Origin: Dipylidium caninum
Lineage: Eukaryota; Platyhelminthes; Cestoda; Cyclophyllidea; Dipylidiidae
Reading direction: 5' to 3'
NCBI GenBank assembly: GCA_017562135.1
Contig: QEYB01001132.1
Location: 124,001-188,000, forward strand
DNA: 64,000 nucleotides
Part shown: in pieces, positions 58,954 through 64,000 of the stretch
How the letters are laid out: each line of letters begins with the position of its first letter
How positions within the stretch are numbered: the stretch's first letter is position 1
Program-made: the position numbers and the translations under genes
The notes under the pieces: generated by a model
Seen by the model: the letters and a program-made list of their open reading frames with translations, nothing else
What the model was told of the DNA's origin: nothing
Database searches by the model: none

Positions 58954-60053
58954 TTACGGAAAACGAAGCCCGAAAAAAAACTAGGAAAGTTTACTTGTAA
59001 TGGAGCTTGAAAACGCGTTAACCTTGAAAAGAAGAAAATGAATTTAAATTGACAACTTAAACACAAAACGAGCCATTTTCACAGATTCACGAAATTGTAA
59101 ATTTTGCTTGGTTAATAGTTTATAAATACAATGTCATATGTGATTCAAGGAACACGTTTATAGCACGCCGGAAAGAAGTTTTAGACTTTTTTGGTCCGCA
59201 AAAGTACAATTCTAGTAGAAAAAACACAGATATCAAACTCCGATAATGCTAAATGCGTATATGATCACGAGGCAAATTCGGGAAACTAATTCTTATTAAT
59301 TGTCACGATTTTTCATAAAATAATGACATTAGTAACTCGGGTGCCGCTTTCTAATTTGAATGGACTTTCAAATAATAAAGCGTTGAACCTAATAGGACCT
59401 TCTGCAAGATCCCAGTAAATGATACAGTCATTATTTCAAATTGTCGTCAGCCGTAAACGCGGAGTATGGCAAAGGTGAACTCACTAAAAATCATGGCTTA
59501 TTACGCTCCAGAATAAAGTGCAGTCATTAAATTCGCAAAAGGATTGTTTCCCGGATAATAATGCTTTTAATGGCAATGCGCTTGAGTCGACTTGCGGACT
59601 GTGGATTTAGAAGTTTTGCGAATTATGAAAAGCGAATCGCCTTTAGGGCGTGCTAAAGAAGAGACATTTAATAAAAACCGTCTCAATTGCACTCTACTTT
59701 CAAAATTTAATATATTTACGACAGATTTGGAATAGTTTGAATGTCAAAATGCAATAAAAAATCTAACTCTTGCGCGTTTCAATAGTATTAAAAACGTATT
59801 ATCTTATTTTCAAATTTAAGAGCGCTTATTATACAGTCAGTAGATCTTTATGGCTATCGATAAACTTGTTATGTTCTATTTTTGCGAATTGATTTGAACT
59901 GCAATGGTTGCCCCCGTCATTGTTTTAAGTCGTGTTACGTCCTAATATGGTTTGGCTCGCTTGCCATTTCTTTACCTTTAATTTAGCTTGATTTCCTGGC
60001 TGAACCTCCGTCCGAATGTAATAATCTAATTTATTTAAACGATGTTTCCACAG
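58954..60053. promoter_or_regulatory. Divergent region between the kinase (minus) and hnRNP K (plus)
   Basis: About 1.1 kb, AT-rich, with no long open frame. It should contain the kinase promoter and the missing first exon and promoter of hnRNP K. No TATA box in a convincing position was seen. Confidence 0.45.
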
Positions 60054-61932
60054 TGGACGAGCCCCCAGCTAAAATTATGCGGGAGGGACCGAATGTGGAG
60101 CTGCGATTCTTGATCTCAACGAAGGTAGTCTTCCATTATTTCTTTTACTGCTCTCAGACTGCGGGTCTCATCATTGGTAAACGTGGAGAGAATATCAAGA
60201 AACTCCGTGATGAGGTGAGGCACTTTCCAAGACCTCTATATTAGCTTCCACCGCTACCAGTCCCCTATCTAACCTAGCGGCTATTTCTTTTATTTCATAT
60301 TATCTCTCATTGCCCCCGACCCTGAACCTATGCCCGTTCCCAATGGTACAATCCCTGTCACCCGTCCCATACCGTCTACCCTTGCCCGCACCTTTTCACT
60401 CGCATTGAAAATTGCGATGGGCTGATTTGTTTACATGTTGGTGCGTACCCTTCAGTACTCTGTCACCATTAATATCCCCGATAGCAACGGACCCGAAAGG
60501 TATAGTTTTTGACCCCTTCTTTTCCCTTTATTCCTTCGCTTGTAACCCTGTCGTGCCTACTTTTATTACCCCCGTTTTAGGATCCTTATTTTAGACGGCG
60601 ACGTAAATTCCGTAATTGAAATTATGCATACCACACTCAATCGGGTAATTTTCAGTTCCCTAACCTAACTTTTTTTCTAGCAAGCTTTGTCGCTTCAGGA
60701 AGATTGTGTCGATCTCCGTCTCCTTGTTCATCAGAGTCAGGCTGGGTGCATTATCGGAAAAAGTGGACAGAAAATTAAAGAATTGCGAGAGGTGTGATGA
60801 CTGAATGGTAGTAAATGATTATGCCTTTTTAGCAATCTATATTGAAAACCCTCAAAGTATACCAGATGTTATGTCCCGATTCTACTGATCGGATTGTTCA
60901 ACTCGTCGGCACTGTAGCTCACGTCATCAGTTGTCTCCAAGCCATTTGTGAATTGCTTGAAGGAGCTCCAGCTAAGGGACCTCGCCAGAATTATGACGCC
61001 CGCAGTTTTAATGAGACAATGGCGATGCAGTATGGAGGGTGGTGCGGTGTAGGTATTTCTTCCTCGGGAAGCAACTATGGCAGTCGTCGCAGCAACTTTG
61101 CTAATAATAGTTACCCTCAGGTACCGCCCCTCTGCCTGGTTTGTGTTAGTAGCGACTAAGTAACTCCATTGTTTCAATTTTTTACTCAGAGTTCTATGCT
61201 GGCTGCGAGTTTATTTAGTGGAGGCGGTGCAAATCCCCGCAGTGTTACACAAGCAGCAGTGGTGAGTCAGGCTCTTGCTTCAGGCATTCCGCCTGCTTCT
61301 GCTGCAGCTATGTTAGCAGCTACCGGAGGTCAGAATCATCCCGGTGGGCCTACTTCTGGTCCCGCTGGCGATGCTGCGACAGCCGCCGCGATGATGGCTG
61401 CTGGGATGATGCGCGGGTAGGTCTTTATTTACATTTTTCCATTCTATTTTTGGAATTAGAAATTTTTCTGTTAACTGTACCATGGTCGTGCTATATGAAT
61501 CTACTCTTTTAGCATCCCCGGAACTGTCAGCATGAATATCATCGCACCTACGACCACTACCCAGGTTTCCGTCAGTAATAAGGTCTCTTGGACTGACACC
61601 CTTTATCTTTTCTGTTTAATGAAATAGAATCACGTCTGTTTTTATAATCGCTTACAGATGATCGGTGCTATCATGGGCCGTGGTGGTGCTCGTATCAATC
61701 AGGTTCGGAAGGAATCAGGAGCAGATATCAAGATCAGTTCTCAAGACTCAGGTGTGGAGGATCGAATTATCACCATAACTGGCACTCCTGAACAGATCCA
61801 GAGTGCCCAATTTTATTTGCAGCTCTGGTAAGACAAATTTATTGGCCTATGCATTTGCGTTTCTTGTCAGCCCTGTTCACATGGATTAACTAATTACTTT
61901 TCAGCGTGAAGCGTTTTGGAGAACAGAGTTAA
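60054..61932 (+). CDS. HNRNPK: hnRNP K homologue, three KH domains (first coding exon not identified)
   Basis: Exons: 60054-60124, 60158-60214, 60456-60499, 60581-60644, 60681-60791, 60833-61120, 61190-61416, 61513-61582, 61658-61827 and 61905-61932. They make 376 codons including the stop, and all phases agree. The first listed exon begins in phase 1, so at least one short 5' exon with the start codon lies upstream. KH1 (VELRFLIS with GKRG), KH2 (VDLRLLVH with GKSG) and KH3 (TTQVSVSN with GRGG) each keep the GxxG nucleic-acid-binding loop. [19 protein letters not shown] and [18 protein letters not shown] are hnRNP K signatures. A Gly/Ser/Ala-rich linker separates KH2 and KH3. hnRNP K binds C-rich RNA and DNA in the nucleus and cytoplasm. 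A 33-nt intron cuts KH1 immediately before its GxxG loop. Confidence 0.93.
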
Positions 61933-62043
61933 ACAACATCTGAAATCTTGGACTCCCGTGGGCGTCAGCTCGGAAAATCTCAATATTCTGTGTGTACAGT
62001 TAGTCATGGACGTTAATTCGATAATCATTCGTTTTAGTTGAAA

Positions 62044-62049
62044 ATAAAG
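62044..62049 (+). terminator. Poly(A) signal of hnRNP K
   Basis: AATAAA about 112 nt downstream of the hnRNP K stop codon (61930-61932). Confidence 0.65.
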
Positions 62050-62162
62050 TTGGTGGTGAATGAGATTTCGTTGTCATATGCGCTATCATGCAGCTTTAGT
62101 TATCGGGTTTCGTGGTTTTTGCAGTCTAAACGTCGTGAGAAGTACTTTCGAGCCTTTCTGTG

Positions 62163-62810
62163 TTACGTGTAGCGGATTCTGGCCATTCTCGCAATATTTG
62201 CTTTTAAGTAATTGGCAGTAGAACGGCCGCAACTGTATCGCGTCGTCTCGGCGGGATATCGTTGAACGCGGGACCCTACTGGCATCACTAATGAGAATCC
62301 TATAGGAGGTGCTAGGTCGTGTACGCCATCGCGTGTTGCACCGTTCCACACGGGGAGATTGGGGCGGTAGCGTTTTGGTAATTGTGGAAGTTTGTTTCTG
62401 TCGTAGGATTTCGGATTTAGTAAATGTCTGAACCGTGGATTTTTGGAATATAGAGGACAGGTGGGGAAACGCGCATAATTTCGCCAGTGGAGCGGCTTAT
62501 TGATCTCTTGTCGGACGTCGCTGTCGTGCGCGCAGGTCTGCACTGTCATTGGCTTGTTTCGACTTCGTAGGTGCGTACACGCTGCGCATTTTAATTTGTT
62601 TGAGAGTAATAGAAAAAGGGTCATTAATTGTGTCCGAATAGTCGAAATATAAAAGCTGTATAATAAAAAGGAGGTTAAAAATTGCTGTTGAGTGAAATGC
62701 ACTAAGGACGCGGATGATATTGTAAATTTTGGGCGACCGTCATTTTCACAGTTTAATAGAGAGTAGATGATCAAAATTTTTTCAAGATGGGTAACGATTA
62801 AGCAGTGCAT
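62163..62810 (-). CDS. Unrecognised open reading frame of 215 codons
   Basis: An ATG-initiated frame with no match to a family I know. The N-terminal third is hydrophobic and phenylalanine-rich. The remainder is basic, with many Arg, Asn and Pro residues (for example LPQLPKRYRPNLPVWNG). It lies between the convergent end of hnRNP K and the XTBD gene. A frame of this length can arise by chance a few times in such a window, and no promoter or poly(A) signal supports it. It could be an exon of an unknown gene or noise. Confidence 0.2.
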   Translation of the reverse strand: MHCLIVTHLEKILIIYSLLNCENDGRPKFTISSASLVHFTQQQFLTSFLLYSFYISTIRTQLMTLFLLLSNKLKCAACTHLRSRNKPMTVQTCAHDSDVRQEINKPLHWRNYARFPTCPLYSKNPRFRHLLNPKSYDRNKLPQLPKRYRPNLPVWNGATRDGVHDLAPPIGFSLVMPVGSRVQRYPAETTRYSCGRSTANYLKANIARMARIRYT

Positions 62811-63016
62811 TTTTTGAGATCGTCAGCATATCAAAAGATGATATCGCCATCCAGTCATGACCTAGATAATGTTAAAATAGGCCGTGGTAGCATACCTAAG
62901 GGCAAGCAAAGCAGAGAAATTGACTCCCAAGCTTCCTGCCAAAGGACTAACGAATTCTTCTCCGCTTTTCATCAAATTTCCCGCTTTGTAATAGACACCT
63001 GTACCTGTTTTGGCTG

Positions 63017-63316
63017 ATGGCTGACAGGACAAGCAAAATAGACGCAATGAGACGAGTTCACGAGAACCCTACGGAATGGAAACTACGAAGGGCATTCATA
63101 GCAAAGAACTTCGACGCCATTGCCTATGATCGTCTAGAGTGCATCTCAAACTGCTTTGTCAACCATGAACTTTACGGCGCCGGATACCCCAGCAAGGTCA
63201 TGCATGAGGTACCTATATGCCACTTTTTTACACCTGTTCAGATTAAAAGGTACGGAGAAGGCATTGCCGACAGCATCTGCGGTGATAAATCATCTACTCC
63301 CCTACACATTAAATAA
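63017..63316 (+). CDS. Small XRN2-binding (XTBD) domain protein, 88 aa
   Basis: Two exons, 63017-63208 and 63242-63316, joined in phase 0 by a 33-nt intron (GTACCT to TTCAG). They encode 88 residues, almost entirely one XTBD domain. ENPTEWKLRRAFI, DRLECISNCFVNHELYGAGY and PSKVMHE follow the pattern of CDKN2AIPNL, NKRF and nematode PAXT-1 (xxExEWxxRxxFL ... LSxxxxNHxFLGxxY). These proteins bind and stabilise the nuclear 5'-3' exonuclease XRN2. The intron has no in-frame stop and its length is a multiple of three, so retention would add 11 residues without breaking the frame. The gene converges with YIPF3, whose stop codon is about 155 nt away. Confidence 0.78.
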   Translation: MADRTSKIDAMRRVHENPTEWKLRRAFIAKNFDAIAYDRLECISNCFVNHELYGAGYPSKVMHEVPICHFFTPVQIKRYGEGIADSICGDKSSTPLHIK

Positions 63317-63471
63317 TTGTGGCCGAAATTTGCCTTGTCTTCATAAAGGTTCCGCTTAGTTATTTGGTCAGCCAGTGAGAGGAAACTCGCTTTCTGTGTA
63401 GGCAATTATTATTCGCATAAAGGCAAGAAATACACATCAACAGAAGTAAAAGCTTGGGAGGTTATTCCCTC

Positions 63472-63946
63472 TCATGGGTTTGCTACTGGCACGTGGATAT
63501 CTAGAAAGGGGCGCGCATAATTAAATTAATGACTGTAGAAAACTTCACAAATTTCACGTTCTTATACCTGCTGGGCCGATTGCACTTGAAATGTCTAAAG
63601 AGTGGGCAATAGATAAAGCAAATGATTCTTTACCTTGAACAATTGTATGGTAGGCAAAATGAAGGTAAAGGACAAAAACCATATGGAGGAAAATTGCAGC
63701 AAAGCCACCAGCGATCGAAAGTTTCGCCCGGGGGATGTTATGTGATATTATCAACGCCTAAGTAACAAAAAGAGGTGTGTGTGTCTATCGTCCCGTAATG
63801 CTTATGCCTGCGCCTAGACTCACCAATTTCACGCCAGCAACCCCGCAGGCTAGCACCCAGAGGAGGAAAAACAGGGTTTCAGATGCTCCCGTGTGCACCG
63901 CCGAGCAAACGAAGAGAACAACACAGGTGGGACATAAGGCATAACC
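63472..63946 (-). CDS. YIPF3: YIPF3 homologue, C-terminal part (runs off the right edge)
   Basis: Exons, 5' to 3': 63824-63946, 63634-63757, 63568-63594 and 63472-63500, with consistent phases; the 5' part lies beyond 64000. The first exon reads GYALCPTCVVLFVC and ETLFFLLWVLACGVAGVKL. The second ends in [20 protein letters not shown]. This matches the last transmembrane segments of YIPF3, where vertebrates have [20 protein letters not shown]. YIPF3 is a multi-pass Golgi membrane protein that partners YIPF4. The lumenal C-terminal tail is much shorter than in vertebrates, ending at VPVANP from two micro-exons of 27 and 29 nt; those two are the least certain part. Confidence 0.82.
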
Positions 63947-64000
63947 CTAAATGCGGTATTGAGAATAGACAAAATAAGCCATTTGATTGAACGCTGGCGA

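Overview
The window is eukaryotic nuclear DNA, most likely from a parasitic flatworm and probably a tapeworm. All recognisable genes are animal orthologues: a KIF13 kinesin tail, MAP1/Futsch, a multi-saposin protein, peroxidasin, an NK-2 homeobox gene, a CaM-kinase-like kinase, hnRNP K, an XTBD protein and YIPF3. They are split by many very small introns (29 to 50 nt), as is typical of cestodes. Gene assignments come from residue-level recognition of family motifs. Exon models were built by hand from splice signals and checked by reading phase; no alignment or transcript data were available.

Layout. 1-6.8 kb (minus): C-terminal two thirds of a KIF13-type kinesin, running off the left edge, with no motor domain seen and one apparent 1-nt deletion. 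8.8-19.1 kb (minus): a compact 834-residue MAP1/Futsch protein in ten phase-consistent exons. 20.1-25.0 kb (plus): a secreted prosaposin-like protein of about 1068 residues with eight saposin-B and several saposin-A domains, behind a TATA box. 27.5-35.8 kb (plus): peroxidasin (LRR-Ig-Ig-peroxidase, 1398 residues) in four exons, with a decayed mariner transposase in its second intron. 35.4-38.9 and 45.4-48.9 kb: the arms of a 3.4-3.5 kb diverged inverted repeat that begins inside the last peroxidasin exon. The right arm therefore carries an inverted broken copy of the peroxidasin 3' end. The 6.5-kb spacer holds an NK-2-class homeobox gene (39.5-43.3 kb, plus), which also has an apparent 1-nt deletion. 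50.8-59.0 kb (minus): a DAPK/MLCK-type kinase of about 605 residues with a repeated tail motif and one GC-AG intron. 60.0-61.9 kb (plus): hnRNP K with three KH domains. 63.0-63.3 kb (plus): an 88-residue XRN2-binding (XTBD) protein. 63.5 kb to the right edge (minus): the C-terminal end of YIPF3.

The genes do not form one pathway. Two neighbours (KIF13 tail and MAP1) belong to microtubule biology, two (prosaposin-like and peroxidasin) are secreted or lysosomal, and hnRNP K and the XTBD protein act in RNA metabolism. TATA boxes are visible close to the start codons of the saposin, peroxidasin and homeobox genes only. The most unusual structure is the large inverted repeat bracketing a developmental homeobox gene. 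The two single-base deletions in otherwise intact conserved exons look like assembly errors but need read-level confirmation. No tRNA, rRNA or CRISPR array was seen.
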